NCBI RefSeq assembly: GCF_001675045.1
Contig: NZ_LYPA01000038.1
Coordinates: 52,930-116,929, forward strand
Length of the DNA: 64,000 bases
DNA from: Paenibacillus oryzae
GTDB lineage: Bacteria > Bacillota > Bacilli > Paenibacillales > Paenibacillaceae
Reading direction: 5' to 3'
The translations under genes were made by a program, and so were the position numbers. Each line of letters begins with the position of its first letter. The first letter of the stretch is position 1. The notes beneath the pieces are model-generated. The model searched no databases and was not told the DNA's origin. It saw only the letters and a program-made list of their open reading frames with translations. Below, one piece after another: positions 9,116-17,721 of the stretch.

Positions 9116-9836
9116 AGCGATTTTTGACCGGTATAACGAATATTATTTGCTGCGGCGGCATTTTCGGGCTTTGTCGTTAAGGGTTGGTTCCATGCCTGAT
9201 GAGCTGACAGGTCCCGTCCTGTTTATCGTCAATCATAGCTCATGGTGGGACGGCCTTCTTCTGCGGCATGCGGCAAAATATGTGTCCCACAAGCCAACCC
9301 GTCTTATGATGGACAGTGTTCAGCTGGACAAATACCGTTTTTTCCGCAAGCTGGGGGCTTATCCTGTCGACCGCAGCAGCAGGCGCGGCATTTTGGCCGC
9401 GCTGGATCATACCGTTTCGCTGCTGCGGCAAGACGGACATGTCTGGCTTTTTCCCCAAGGTAAAATAACCCACCAGGAGGAGCGGCCTCTCGTTTTTGGG
9501 GGCGGCGCCGGTTATGTGCTCCGCGCTTGTCCGCAAGCTGCCGTTGTTCCCGTCAGTATTCATTACAGTATTTGCGGACAAAAGCCGGAGGCGTCTATGT
9601 GGTTTGGCGGCGCTATCCGCAAAAATTGGGATGAATGGGAGCGAAAGGCGATAACCGATATGCTGCAAAACGTGCTGGAAACCCAGCTTGACCGGCACAA
9701 AGCAATCGCCGTTGAGGCGGGTGAAGCCGGGATGGCGGACAATGAATGGTTTAACTCCCTGTTCCTCCGGCACAGCTCCACGAGCGAAAAATTCGACAAC
9801 TGGAGGGAGAAGCTGCGGCAATGGAAGCGTTATTAG
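9084..9836 (+). CDS. PlsC-like acyltransferase, probable carotenoid glycoside acyltransferase
   Basis: The protein has the glycerolipid-acyltransferase HX4D motif NHSSWWD near residue 55, and later FPQGK and VPVSI blocks. In this operon it most likely puts a fatty acyl group on the sugar of a glycosylated carotenoid, as CrtO does in staphyloxanthin synthesis; a phospholipid role is the alternative. ATG 9084 has AAAGGGGG upstream. The gene overlaps the hydratase by 32 nt and the glycosyltransferase by 16 nt. The open frame upstream to 9042 lacks a ribosome site. Confidence 0.8.
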   Translation: MEASNEHPVFKAIFDRYNEYYLLRRHFRALSLRVGSMPDELTGPVLFIVNHSSWWDGLLLRHAAKYVSHKPTRLMMDSVQLDKYRFFRKLGAYPVDRSSRRGILAALDHTVSLLRQDGHVWLFPQGKITHQEERPLVFGGGAGYVLRACPQAAVVPVSIHYSICGQKPEASMWFGGAIRKNWDEWERKAITDMLQNVLETQLDRHKAIAVEAGEAGMADNEWFNSLFLRHSSTSEKFDNWREKLRQWKRY

Positions 9837-11014
9837 AATGTATAGCGGCTGTTCTGGGGTTCCAATGGCTGTATGTATTATGGAATTTGCGCCAAATGCC
9901 GCAACTGAAGACGCCCTCTATGGATGAGTCCAAGGAGGGCCAAACCTCGTTTTCCACCCGGCGGAATGAGCTGTCTGGCAGCGTCCGTCTTTCGGTCCTG
10001 ATTCCCGCACGCAATGAAGAAGGGAAGATTGGCCGCTGCATTGCGTCCGTGCTGGCGCAGAACTGGCCGGGGCTGGAGCTGCTGGTGCTGGACGACCGTT
10101 CCGAGGATGGCACGCGGGAGGAGGCGTTGGCGGCATTTCAGGCATCATCCTGCCGCGCTGGAGACACTGTTCTTCGCTTGATCGACGGAGCGCCGCTGCC
10201 GCCCGGCATAACGGGAAAATCCCATGCCTGCATGCAGCTTGCACGCGAGGCCTCGGGACAATGGCTTCTGTTTCTGGACAGCGACGCAGAGCTGGGAGAA
10301 CGCGCATTGGATGCCGCGATGGCGATGGCGGAGCAGCAGGGAAGCGGGTTGATTACCGGCTTTCCGCGTCAGGTGACGGGAAGCCTTATGGAGCGGCTTG
10401 TCGTGCCGCTGATGTCCTTTGTCATCGCCTGCCATTTGCCGATTGTTATGGTTCGCAAATCGTCCAATCCGGCATTCGTCGCCGCCCATGGCGCATTTAT
10501 GCTGGTTCATTCCGCCTCTTATGAAGCCAGCGGCGGGCACGCTGCGTTAGGCGAGCATCTGCTGGACGACATGGAGCTGGCGCGCAGAATCAAGTCCTCA
10601 GGCTGCCCTATGACGCTGGCCAATATATGCAGCCATGTCTACATGCGGATGTATAGGGATGCCGGCGAGGTTTGGAACGGTTACCGCAAAAATCTGTTTG
10701 CGGGACTAGGACGCAGCCATTTACTGCTTTTATGGATCATGCTTTCCTATAGCTTGCTTTATCTTCTTCCCCCGGCGGCGCTTGTCTGCGCCATTGCGGG
10801 CTTGCTGCCGGCAACGGCAATGCTGCTGGCGATAGTGTGCTGTTTGCTGGGCTTCGGAATAAAGCTGACCGTTGACCGGCATCACCGCCGGCCGCTTCGG
10901 GATGCTGTGCTGCTTGCGCCGGGCATTGCCGCCCTGCTGGCAATCGCCGCCGCCTCATGGTACGGCTCTGTAACAGGAATAGGCTACAGCTGGAAAGGAA
11001 GGCGGTATCTATGA
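9821..11014 (+). CDS. Family 2 glycosyltransferase, CrtQ-like
   Basis: The 397-residue protein has an N-terminal membrane segment, a GT-A domain with VLIPARNEEG (59-68), DDRS (91-94) and the metal-binding DSD (153-155), the acceptor-side LLDDMELARRIK, and two or three C-terminal membrane helices. This arrangement matches carotenoid glycosyltransferases such as CrtQ. It likely transfers glucose to the hydroxylated or carboxylated carotenoid at the membrane. It overlaps the acyltransferase gene and, by ATGA, the last desaturase gene. Confidence 0.83.
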   Translation: MEALLECIAAVLGFQWLYVLWNLRQMPQLKTPSMDESKEGQTSFSTRRNELSGSVRLSVLIPARNEEGKIGRCIASVLAQNWPGLELLVLDDRSEDGTREEALAAFQASSCRAGDTVLRLIDGAPLPPGITGKSHACMQLAREASGQWLLFLDSDAELGERALDAAMAMAEQQGSGLITGFPRQVTGSLMERLVVPLMSFVIACHLPIVMVRKSSNPAFVAAHGAFMLVHSASYEASGGHAALGEHLLDDMELARRIKSSGCPMTLANICSHVYMRMYRDAGEVWNGYRKNLFAGLGRSHLLLLWIMLSYSLLYLLPPAALVCAIAGLLPATAMLLAIVCCLLGFGIKLTVDRHHRRPLRDAVLLAPGIAALLAIAAASWYGSVTGIGYSWKGRRYL

Positions 11015-12507
11015 ACACATCTATGAAAAAGGCAATCGTAATCGGGGCGGGACTGGGCGGTCTTGCCGCTGCAATTAAGTTGGCTCATGCCGGCTACAGA
11101 GTAACCGTTCTGGAGCAGCAGGCGACGGTGGGCGGCAAGCTTCAGCGTGTTCAAAGGGACGGTTATCTGTTTGACCGGGGTCCAAGCACGATTACGATGC
11201 GCCATATTTTTGAGTCCCTGTTCAAGTCGGTAGGCAGATCGCTTGAGGACTATGTGACCTTGTATCGGCTCGACTCCGCTTCCCGAAATCTGTTTCATGA
11301 TGGTTCTATCGTGGACGGAACCTCTGACCAGGAGGCGATGATTGAGCAGCTGGCTGCATTCAGCCCTCGCGATGCCGCCAATTACCGCAGCTTTATGGAG
11401 GAATCGGCAGCCCTGTACCGGCTTGCGGAGGAGCAGTTTTTAAACAGGCTGCTGGCGGGCTGGAGCGACAAGCTCCGGCCCGGCCTGGTGGGAGGCTTTC
11501 TCAAGGCGAAGCCTTTTACCTCCCTTAACGGCTTGCTCCGCCGTTATTTTTCCCATCCCCATACGCTGGCGATGTTTGGCAGATATGCGACTTATGTAGG
11601 CTCCGACCCCGCGAAAGCGCCGGCTATCTTCGGCATGCTGGCTCATGTCGAGCTTGAGCTTGGCGTCTATGCGGCAAAAGGCGGCAATTACGAAATTGCT
11701 GAAGCATTCAGCAAGCTTGCCAAAGAGCTTGGCGCGGAAATTGTCACGTCAGAGAAAGTGCTTCATATTGTCGTGAAAAGAGGCAAAGTAACGGGGGTTT
11801 CTACTGCCAAAGGAGATTATGGGGCCGAGCTGGTCGTTGCGGGCGGGGATGTATTGTCGGTTAACCGGGAGCTGATTCCAGCCAATGCCCGGCCTTCCAT
11901 GAGCAACGCCCGTATCGGGGGTTATGAACCCTCCTTGTCTGGTTTTGCCATGATGGCGGGCGTACGGCGAGTATATAGCGGGCTCCGGCATCACACTGTT
12001 TTTTATCCCTCCATATACGGAGGAGAATTTAGCGATATTTTTCAACGTTTGACAGCTCCGACCGATCCTGCGATATATATTTGCCACTCCGGCTATTCGG
12101 AAGCGGGCATGGCGCCGCCGGGAGGCAGCAATTTGTTTATTTTGGCCAATGCACCGTATTTGTCTGAGCGATGGGACTGGGAGAAGCAGAGAGAGGAGTA
12201 TGCCGCCTTTTTGCTGACCAAGCTGGAGGAGCGCGGACTGTGCGGGCTGGTCTCCAGTACGGAGTTTGCTGAGACCTACAGCCCTCTGGACCTGCAGGCC
12301 GATACGTCCGCATATCGCGGCGCCATCTACGGCATTTCCTCCAATACGCCGCGCCAAACCTTTAACCGCCCTTCCAATAAAAGCAACGTGGAAGGCCTGT
12401 GGTTTGTTGGGGGAACCACTCATCCCGGAGGGGGCACGCCTATGGTTACGCTCTCCGGCATGCTTGTGGCGGACCGGATTCTGAAAAACGCCGCGTCGTC
12501 CAGTTGA
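11011..12507 (+). CDS. CrtP-like carotenoid oxygenase/desaturase, third paralog
   Basis: The protein, about 498 residues, starts with IGAGLGGLAAAIKLA and ends with the FAD motif GGTTHPGGGTPMVTLSG. This C-terminus and the RGAIYGI block are closer to staphylococcal CrtP (terminal methyl oxidase) than to CrtN. It would oxidise an end methyl of the C30 chain to an aldehyde. The aldehyde dehydrogenase that usually completes acid formation is not in the window. ATG 11011 follows GGAAGG and overlaps the previous stop. An upstream in-frame extension to 10957 lies inside the glycosyltransferase gene and is unlikely. Confidence 0.82.
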   Translation: MNTSMKKAIVIGAGLGGLAAAIKLAHAGYRVTVLEQQATVGGKLQRVQRDGYLFDRGPSTITMRHIFESLFKSVGRSLEDYVTLYRLDSASRNLFHDGSIVDGTSDQEAMIEQLAAFSPRDAANYRSFMEESAALYRLAEEQFLNRLLAGWSDKLRPGLVGGFLKAKPFTSLNGLLRRYFSHPHTLAMFGRYATYVGSDPAKAPAIFGMLAHVELELGVYAAKGGNYEIAEAFSKLAKELGAEIVTSEKVLHIVVKRGKVTGVSTAKGDYGAELVVAGGDVLSVNRELIPANARPSMSNARIGGYEPSLSGFAMMAGVRRVYSGLRHHTVFYPSIYGGEFSDIFQRLTAPTDPAIYICHSGYSEAGMAPPGGSNLFILANAPYLSERWDWEKQREEYAAFLLTKLEERGLCGLVSSTEFAETYSPLDLQADTSAYRGAIYGISSNTPRQTFNRPSNKSNVEGLWFVGGTTHPGGGTPMVTLSGMLVADRILKNAASSS

Positions 12508-12603
12508 CAAAAACGGCTTCTGTTCTTAGAGTGAATAGAGATGTTTTGAACGGAAAAAAGCTCCAATGATCCAATGACATGACGAACCCAGCGGGAGAGC
12601 GAT

Positions 12604-13176
12604 ATGAAGACGGTTATGGTGACCGGGTACCGGGCGCATGAGCTAGGCATTTTCAGCCAAAAGCATAAAGGGATTCCCTATATTAAAAAGGCGATTGAAA
12701 ACAAGCTTGTTCCATTGCTTGAGGAAGGGCTGGAGTGGATCATCACGCCCGGGCAATACGGGGTTGATCTATGGGCGTGCGAAGCGGCTATCGGCCTGAA
12801 GGATCGTTACCCGAATCTTAAGGTTTCGGTTATTACGGCGTTTGCCAATCAGGAAGCGGACTGGAAGGAAGACAAGCAGTCCTATTACCGGAATCTGCTG
12901 GCGGAGGTCGATTATTATGCTCCGGTAAGCAAAGCCCCTTATGAGGGGCCTTGGCAATTTCAGGCGAGAGACGAGCTTTTGCTTCGCAAAAGCGATGCGC
13001 TTGTTCTGCTTTACGACGAGGACGCAGCAGCGGGAAGCCCGCGGTTCTTGAAGGAAAAAGCCCGCAAGCGGTCGGAGCGGGACGGCTATCCAATTCTGAC
13101 GATTACATCGGAGGATATTCAGAGCATCGCCGACGAAGAATCGTCATCCGTCGACATTCAGGATGGGGATTTTTAA
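12604..13176 (+). CDS. ypsA: YpsA family (DUF1273, SLOG fold) protein
   Basis: The 190-residue cytosolic protein shows VTGYRAHELG at the N-terminus, TPGQYGVDLWACEAA in the middle and LVLLYDE near residue 140, as in YpsA. The fold is Rossmann-like and predicted to bind nucleotides. In Bacillus and Staphylococcus YpsA affects cell division; the molecular role is unsettled. A GGGAGAGCGAT ribosome site precedes ATG 12604. It follows the pigment operon after 96 nt in which I saw no clear terminator. Confidence 0.88.
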   Translation: MKTVMVTGYRAHELGIFSQKHKGIPYIKKAIENKLVPLLEEGLEWIITPGQYGVDLWACEAAIGLKDRYPNLKVSVITAFANQEADWKEDKQSYYRNLLAEVDYYAPVSKAPYEGPWQFQARDELLLRKSDALVLLYDEDAAAGSPRFLKEKARKRSERDGYPILTITSEDIQSIADEESSSVDIQDGDF

Positions 13177-13178
13177 CA

Positions 13179-13208
13179 TTGACAATTTAAAAGAATGGTT
13201 GCTATAAT
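13179..13208 (+). promoter_or_regulatory. SigA promoter
   Basis: Perfect TTGACA and TATAAT hexamers separated by 18 nt lie just behind ypsA, about 60 nt before the secreted protein gene. Confidence 0.9.
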
Positions 13209-13270
13209 TCTGAAAACCATTAATTCCGATTTAGTTAATGGGAATTATTATTTTCAGGAGGTCATACATA

Positions 13271-14641
13271 ATGAAAGCAATCAAAGGTTTAAGCGGCAAA
13301 TGGCTGATTGCGCTTTTTGGAGCGGCAGCCTTGCTGCTGGCCCAGCCTGCGTCCCATGTCGGGGCCGCGACGGTATCGGCAGCTTCCGCTGTTCACGCTC
13401 AGGAAATTGGCGGCGCCGAATACGGTCTGTTCCTGCAGGAGAAATACGGGGTAGCGTTGCCGGAAAAGCCTGCTAAAGGCGATTTTATTGAAGCGGCTGC
13501 GGCCATTTTAGGCTATGAGGGCGCTGACGGCACTGCTGAATTCAGCGATTTGAAGGCTGGCGACAAATGGTATGGCCCTGCTTCCGCATTATTTGAACTA
13601 GGCGTATTGAAGGGGCCGGCGGTAGGCGGAGACCAGCCCCTCACCAATGCGGTAGCGGTATCTATTGCGCTTCGCGCCGCTGATTTGAAGGAGCTTGCCT
13701 ACACCTATCCGGCTGACAAGGTTGAGCGTTCGCTTTCGCCGCTTGGCATTACAGGCAAAGGTCTCGGTGCGCATGTGGCTCAGGAATTGGCGGCCGCCGT
13801 TGATACGGGCCTGCTTCCGGCATCGGAATATGCCGGCTTTAATCCAAAGGGAGCCGTTGACAGAGAGCTTGCCAATGTGCTGCTGGGCAAAGTGCTGGAA
13901 AGCAAAGGACTGTACAAGCAATACATTGGATATGTGTATGACGCGGATATCGCAACTAAGCTTCATGCCGCATATGCAACCTCTGATATCATCGACGCTC
14001 CCAAGCTGCAAGGTTTGGTCAATGAAGCGCTGGAGCAGGAGCTTATTACGGGATATAATTTGAAGGATACCCGCTTTGATTCCCGTTTTATTGATTCCCT
14101 CAAGCTGACTTACGGTCACTCTAACTTGAAGCATGCGGTCCAATTAATCGGCTTGCTTCGCAGCGAAGGGCTTAATGCCAAGGTTCAATTCGAGCCTAAA
14201 ACATCGGCCTTCCTCCATTTGAAGGAATGGGGCGACCCAGGTCCAAATGTTGTTCAGATTAAAAATGGCAACTTTATCGCTTATGCCAAGGAATACGATC
14301 TGGTGTTTGAATTCGCCAATGCCAAGGACAAGACGAAGTTCCAGGATGTTATTTTGGCTTATGCCAAAAAGAATGAAGCCGACCAGACCGGCCTGATCGC
14401 AGGCTCCTGGTGGCAGCCGCTTTATTTTTCGCCTACAGCGATTGACGGTTATGAAATCATTACAAACAACCTGATCACTGATCCCGACAGCCCTTATACC
14501 GTTCATCCTTTTTCCTTGAATGAAAACTCGGAAAAGGTTATTGAAGGTTTAAAAGCGATTGATCCCGATGCGGTTATTACGCCGTATCAGTTCTGGGTAG
14601 ACGTGCCATTCTTTAATTATTTGCATGGAGAAGCGTTGTAA
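13271..14641 (+). CDS. Secreted protein with SLH-like N-terminal region
   Basis: The 456-residue protein has a signal peptide (MKAIKGLSGKWLIALFGAAA, cleavage near residues 33-45). The next 100 residues resemble degenerate S-layer-homology units (FSDLKAGDKWYGPASALFELGVL), followed by a long domain I cannot assign, with several tryptophans near the C-terminus. It is probably exported and wall-associated. ATG 13271 follows TTCAGGAGGTC, and the promoter is a consensus SigA site, so expression is likely strong. It is a single-gene unit with a terminator behind. Confidence 0.75.
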   Translation: MKAIKGLSGKWLIALFGAAALLLAQPASHVGAATVSAASAVHAQEIGGAEYGLFLQEKYGVALPEKPAKGDFIEAAAAILGYEGADGTAEFSDLKAGDKWYGPASALFELGVLKGPAVGGDQPLTNAVAVSIALRAADLKELAYTYPADKVERSLSPLGITGKGLGAHVAQELAAAVDTGLLPASEYAGFNPKGAVDRELANVLLGKVLESKGLYKQYIGYVYDADIATKLHAAYATSDIIDAPKLQGLVNEALEQELITGYNLKDTRFDSRFIDSLKLTYGHSNLKHAVQLIGLLRSEGLNAKVQFEPKTSAFLHLKEWGDPGPNVVQIKNGNFIAYAKEYDLVFEFANAKDKTKFQDVILAYAKKNEADQTGLIAGSWWQPLYFSPTAIDGYEIITNNLITDPDSPYTVHPFSLNENSEKVIEGLKAIDPDAVITPYQFWVDVPFFNYLHGEAL

Positions 14642-14679
14642 AGCTTTTTAAAGAATAGCTAGAAAAAGCTTGCATAAAA

Positions 14680-14723
14680 GAAATCGCTCCGTTTGACTTT
14701 TGACGGCGGCGGTTTCTTTTTTT
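14680..14723 (+). terminator. Intrinsic terminator
   Basis: GAAATCGC pairs with the GCGGTTTC block and is followed by a run of seven or more T, 40 nt behind the secreted protein gene. Confidence 0.82.
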
Positions 14724-14834
14724 GCGGGATGACGGTGGAATTCCCTTTGGACAGAGACAAGTTGACGGACAACCTTGAGCTGCCTCGCATATATAATATG
14801 GAATCCAAGTTATTTGTGAGAAGAGGTGGCGGCG

Positions 14835-15224
14835 ATGTCGCTTGTATGGGTTTGTTCTATGATTGGCGTGTTGGGTTCTTTAGTTACGTTTGCGTTCGGA
14901 CACTGGACGGAATCATTAACCTTGCTGCTGGTGACAATGGGTGTGGATTATATCACGGGTGTATCCGCTTCGCTGAAGGAAGGCCGGGGACTGAACAGCG
15001 CGTTTGGCTCCTGGGGATTGGCAAAAAAGGGCTTGACCCTGCTTGTTGTGCTGCTTGCGCATCGGATTGATATTTTGCTGGAAACGGATAATGTAACGAT
15101 GGCCGCAGCAGTCTATTTTTATATTGCCAATGAATTGATATCCGTTACCGAAAATTATGGCCGAATGGGCTTCCCTTTGCCGGAAAGAGTTAAAAAAATG
15201 ATTGAGGTCCTCAAAAACAAATAA
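14835..15224 (+). CDS. Phage-type holin (toxin secretion/lysis holin family)
   Basis: The 129-residue membrane protein has three to four hydrophobic segments and the family signature LTLLLVTMGVDYITGVSAS followed by SAFGSWGLAKKG. Such holins form membrane lesions in phages, but chromosomal copies also act in cell-wall turnover or toxin release. No endolysin or phage genes are nearby, so this is an orphan. ATG 14835 follows AGAAGAGGTG; GTG 14826 would overlap that site. Confidence 0.85.
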   Translation: MSLVWVCSMIGVLGSLVTFAFGHWTESLTLLLVTMGVDYITGVSASLKEGRGLNSAFGSWGLAKKGLTLLVVLLAHRIDILLETDNVTMAAAVYFYIANELISVTENYGRMGFPLPERVKKMIEVLKNK

Positions 15225-15337
15225 TTTCCAAGCTGGCGGTTGCGTTTTGGTCTTCTCTTCTATTATAATGGGAACAAATGTTCTTATTATGGAGAGTCAG
15301 TATGACTACTTTGGCTGACTTAATTGGAGGGATGGCT

Positions 15338-15754
15338 ATGGAAGCGAAGGCTTCAATCAACAAAACCGCCGTCAATCGGGAGAGGAAGGTTTGGACCAGG
15401 CCTGTGCAAAGCATGGTGGAGCTTCAGCTGGTTCAGCGTTATATGGTATTGGGCATTCTTATTTCCGCCCTTGAGCATGATATCGGGATTATGTCCGCGT
15501 CGGACGCCAAATTCAGGAGGTCTTATATTTCGTTCCTGAGGGGAGTGCAGGACCGCGTGCTTTTGGACAAGGCGGGTCTGGGATTGAAGTTTCGGGCAAG
15601 GGGCATATCCGTGCATGAGGAGAAGCGGGAGCAGGCCGGCTTGAAGGGCGTCTATATGTGCCGGGGATATCAGCATCAATTTACGATGTTGTGGGGTGCC
15701 GTTCGTCAGGAATGCGAGGTCATCATCAAAGACTTTTGCCAGAGAAAGTCATAA
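15338..15754 (+). CDS. Hypothetical protein
   Basis: About 138 soluble residues, unrecognised. The frame opens at 15278, but the ATG at 15338 has GGAGG at 7-nt spacing and is preferred; ATG 15302 is possible. The sequence is basic, with a central helical region (MVELQLVQRYMVLGILISALEHDI). The C-terminus carries a CRGYQHQF segment. Codon use resembles that of the neighbouring genes. Confidence 0.65.
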   Translation: MEAKASINKTAVNRERKVWTRPVQSMVELQLVQRYMVLGILISALEHDIGIMSASDAKFRRSYISFLRGVQDRVLLDKAGLGLKFRARGISVHEEKREQAGLKGVYMCRGYQHQFTMLWGAVRQECEVIIKDFCQRKS

Positions 15755-15904
15755 AATGTTCATAGTTTTGTCAAAAGTGTGAAAAAAGTTTTCGCTTTCC
15801 CAAGTTTATTATTGTGATCAGCAAACTACCTTTGTAATATAGGAAGTAGATAGTAGAAGCTGTGCAAACATGCACGACTAGATTGCAAAGGGGAGCCTGT
15901 CACC

Positions 15905-16294
15905 ATGCACAAATGGATTATGTTTACCGTTTTCATTGCTGCGTCATTACTGGGAGTGTTTTTGTTAACCTTCAAATTGCCGGAGAAGCCAGTGGATGAA
16001 GCCGCTTTGATGCCGGATGGCGTAACGCTTATGAAGGTTGTGGCATCCAATGATTTTACCTTTAACCAGGATGTATTTACCGCCAAGGTCGGAGACAAGG
16101 TTATTATGAGACTGGAGAACAAAAGCGGCGTCCATGGTCTCAAAATTGACGAGCTTCAGGTTTCGCTCGACAATAACAACAAAGAGACAGAGCTTGAATT
16201 CACGGAGCCGGGAGAATATATCATTTATTGCTCGATCGCATGTGGACCGGGCCATCAAACCATGCAGGCCAAGCTGATTGTTGAAGCCGCATAG
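15905..16294 (+). CDS. Membrane-anchored cupredoxin with complete CuA ligand set
   Basis: The 129-residue protein has one N-terminal membrane anchor (residues 4-22) and an extracytoplasmic cupredoxin domain. The ligands match cytochrome oxidase subunit II: His77, then Cys109-x3-Cys113-x3-His117-x2-Met120. It lacks the paired transmembrane hairpin and length of a true subunit II, and no other oxidase gene is near. It may be an orphan electron carrier or copper-handling protein. ATG 15905 follows AAAGGGGAG. It is a monocistronic unit between its own leader and a terminator. Confidence 0.85.
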   Translation: MHKWIMFTVFIAASLLGVFLLTFKLPEKPVDEAALMPDGVTLMKVVASNDFTFNQDVFTAKVGDKVIMRLENKSGVHGLKIDELQVSLDNNNKETELEFTEPGEYIIYCSIACGPGHQTMQAKLIVEAA

Positions 16295-16309
16295 TAAAGA
16301 AGGAATGGA

Positions 16310-16333
16310 AAGGAGCCGAAGGGCTCCTTTTTG
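16310..16333 (+). terminator. Bidirectional terminator
   Basis: AGGAGCC and GGCTCCT form a 7-bp stem with T-tract on one side and A-tract on the other. It can serve both the cupredoxin gene and the convergent gene ending at 16350. Confidence 0.87.
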
Positions 16334-16349
16334 TATAGAGCCGGCATTG

Positions 16350-16613
16350 TTAAGGCTTAGCGCCACTTGCCGTTTTGCGGCGTTCTCGCGCGATCAGCAC
16401 ATCAACAAAGAAACCAACCAGCGCCCATGTCAAAATCGTCAGGCTATACATCATAAGCACGCTGACTTCATGGATGTCGATAAACAGATCGGCAATCCAG
16501 GCTGGCACGCTCAGCATAAAAAAGACCATATTGTGGGGATCGTAGCCCGTGTAATTAAAAGCACAGATGCCTAAACCGATAATGGCCGCGATGACTGTTG
16601 CTTTGTATCGCAT
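16350..16613 (-). CDS. Small membrane protein
   Basis: The 87-residue protein has two or three hydrophobic helices (ATVIAAIIGLGICAF, SLTILTWALVGFFVDVL) and a basic C-terminus. Family not recognised. ATG 16613 has AAAGGAGAG at good spacing; upstream in-frame codons lack one. It is convergent with the cupredoxin gene and shares its terminator. Confidence 0.7.
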   Translation of the reverse strand: MRYKATVIAAIIGLGICAFNYTGYDPHNMVFFMLSVPAWIADLFIDIHEVSVLMMYSLTILTWALVGFFVDVLIARERRKTASGAKP

Positions 16614-16802
16614 GGCGTTTGTCTCTCCTTTAATTGCATAATTATCATTCAAAAAGCTTGGTTCTCAGTACCTTTTTGAATAACCTTTTTGCAAAAGATT
16701 GCCGTTGTACAAGCCTATAGGTTATTATGTGACAAAAGGATATTAATCATGCTATCCGCCGAAACGCGGCGGGGCTAATTCACATTCAGGAGGTAAATCG
16801 TT

Positions 16803-17090
16803 ATGATTACCCATATTGTTTTTTTTAAGCTGAAGGACAGAAGCAAAGCAAGCGTTGACGCGACGGCAGCGGTTCTCCGCAATTTGGAAGGGAAAATCGA
16901 CGTTTTGAGGTATATCGAGGTAGGGACGGACGTGCTGCATTCGGAACGTTCGTATGATATCGCACTGGTGACCCGGTTTGACTCCCTTGCCGATCTTGAC
17001 GCCTATCAGGTGCATCCCGAGCATAAAAAAGTGATTGAGCATATGTCGCAGGTGAGGGAATCCTCCGTTAGCGTCGATTACGAAAGCTAA
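16803..17090 (+). CDS. Dabb (stress-responsive A/B barrel) domain protein
   Basis: The 95-residue protein has the Dabb pattern: HIVFFKLKD at the start, YIEVGTDV, then DIALVTRFDSLADLDAYQVHPEHKKV. These dimeric ferredoxin-like barrels have varied roles, and the specific role cannot be deduced. Its ribosome site is CAGGAGGTAAATCGTT. A possible promoter (TTGCCG, 18 nt, TATTAT) lies upstream near 16700-16730. Confidence 0.88.
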   Translation: MITHIVFFKLKDRSKASVDATAAVLRNLEGKIDVLRYIEVGTDVLHSERSYDIALVTRFDSLADLDAYQVHPEHKKVIEHMSQVRESSVSVDYES

Positions 17091-17105
17091 GAGGTCAAAC
17101 CATCC

Positions 17106-17216
17106 ATGGCGGAAATGAGAGACGTATACGAGATGTTGACCTATCTGCTGGTTATTATTTTCAGCAGCATCATTATGGTGGCCTGGCTGAAGCGGAGAGC
17201 GAAGCGCAGGAAGTAA
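17106..17216 (+). CDS. Small single-pass membrane peptide (36 residues)
   Basis: The frame encodes an acidic N-terminus (MAEMRDVYEML), one strong hydrophobic helix (TYLLVIIFSSIIMVAWL) and a very basic tail (KRRAKRRK), the classic inside-positive arrangement. An AGAGGT site precedes the ATG by about 11 nt. It starts 15 nt after the Dabb gene and ends 22 nt before the next, so it fits an operon. Function unknown. Confidence 0.6.
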   Translation: MAEMRDVYEMLTYLLVIIFSSIIMVAWLKRRAKRRK

Positions 17217-17238
17217 ACCCGAAAGCAGGGAAGCCTTT

Positions 17239-17661
17239 ATGTATTACGTAAATCAAGAGCAAATATCCGCCAGGCTGGCGGAAATTCCTCAAATATCGGA
17301 AGCTCTTAGAGAGTTGTACGGTAACTGGAGGGGAACGGCGCTGGAAGGTTTGGCGCAGGAGCGCTGCCTTCATTTGGCGATTGAAATCGTGACGGATGTA
17401 GGGAGCTATCTGATTGACGGCTTTATTATGCGAGACGCAAGCAGCTACGAGGATATTATAGACATTACTGGAGCTGAAGGCGTTTTTTCGGAGCAGCTGC
17501 GAGATAACTTGATTCAATTGGTGAAGCTCCGCAAACCTATCGTGCAGGATTATTATAGCTGGCCAAGAGCAGAGCTGCATCATCTGACGGGGCAGCTGAG
17601 TGATTGGCTGGAGGACTATAAAACTGCAGTCGAACATTATTTAATCCGGGAGCTGGCTTAA
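17239..17661 (+). CDS. HepT/YutE-like DUF86 protein with altered HEPN motif
   Basis: The 140-residue helical protein has the DUF86 hallmark GFIMRDASSYEDIIDI and a C-terminal HEPN segment, LRKPIVQDYY. Active HepT RNases carry R-x4-H-x-Y; here the histidine position holds glutamine (RKPIVQDY). No MNT nucleotidyltransferase antitoxin is adjacent. This suggests a housekeeping or non-catalytic YutE-like member rather than an active toxin. A CAGGGAAG ribosome site precedes ATG 17239. Confidence 0.8.
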   Translation: MYYVNQEQISARLAEIPQISEALRELYGNWRGTALEGLAQERCLHLAIEIVTDVGSYLIDGFIMRDASSYEDIIDITGAEGVFSEQLRDNLIQLVKLRKPIVQDYYSWPRAELHHLTGQLSDWLEDYKTAVEHYLIRELA

Positions 17662-17721
17662 AACAAAAAGGAGGCCAACGGGCCTGCGGATACAACAATC
17701 CGGGGCATGGAGGTGGTAACC

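Noticed and set aside
14762..14797. TTGACG and TATAAT before the holin gene
   Set aside because: The spacing is 24 nt, too long for a SigA promoter.
14835..15224. Holin-like gene as evidence of a prophage
   Set aside because: No endolysin, tail, capsid or integrase genes lie around it; the flanks are ordinary chromosomal genes.
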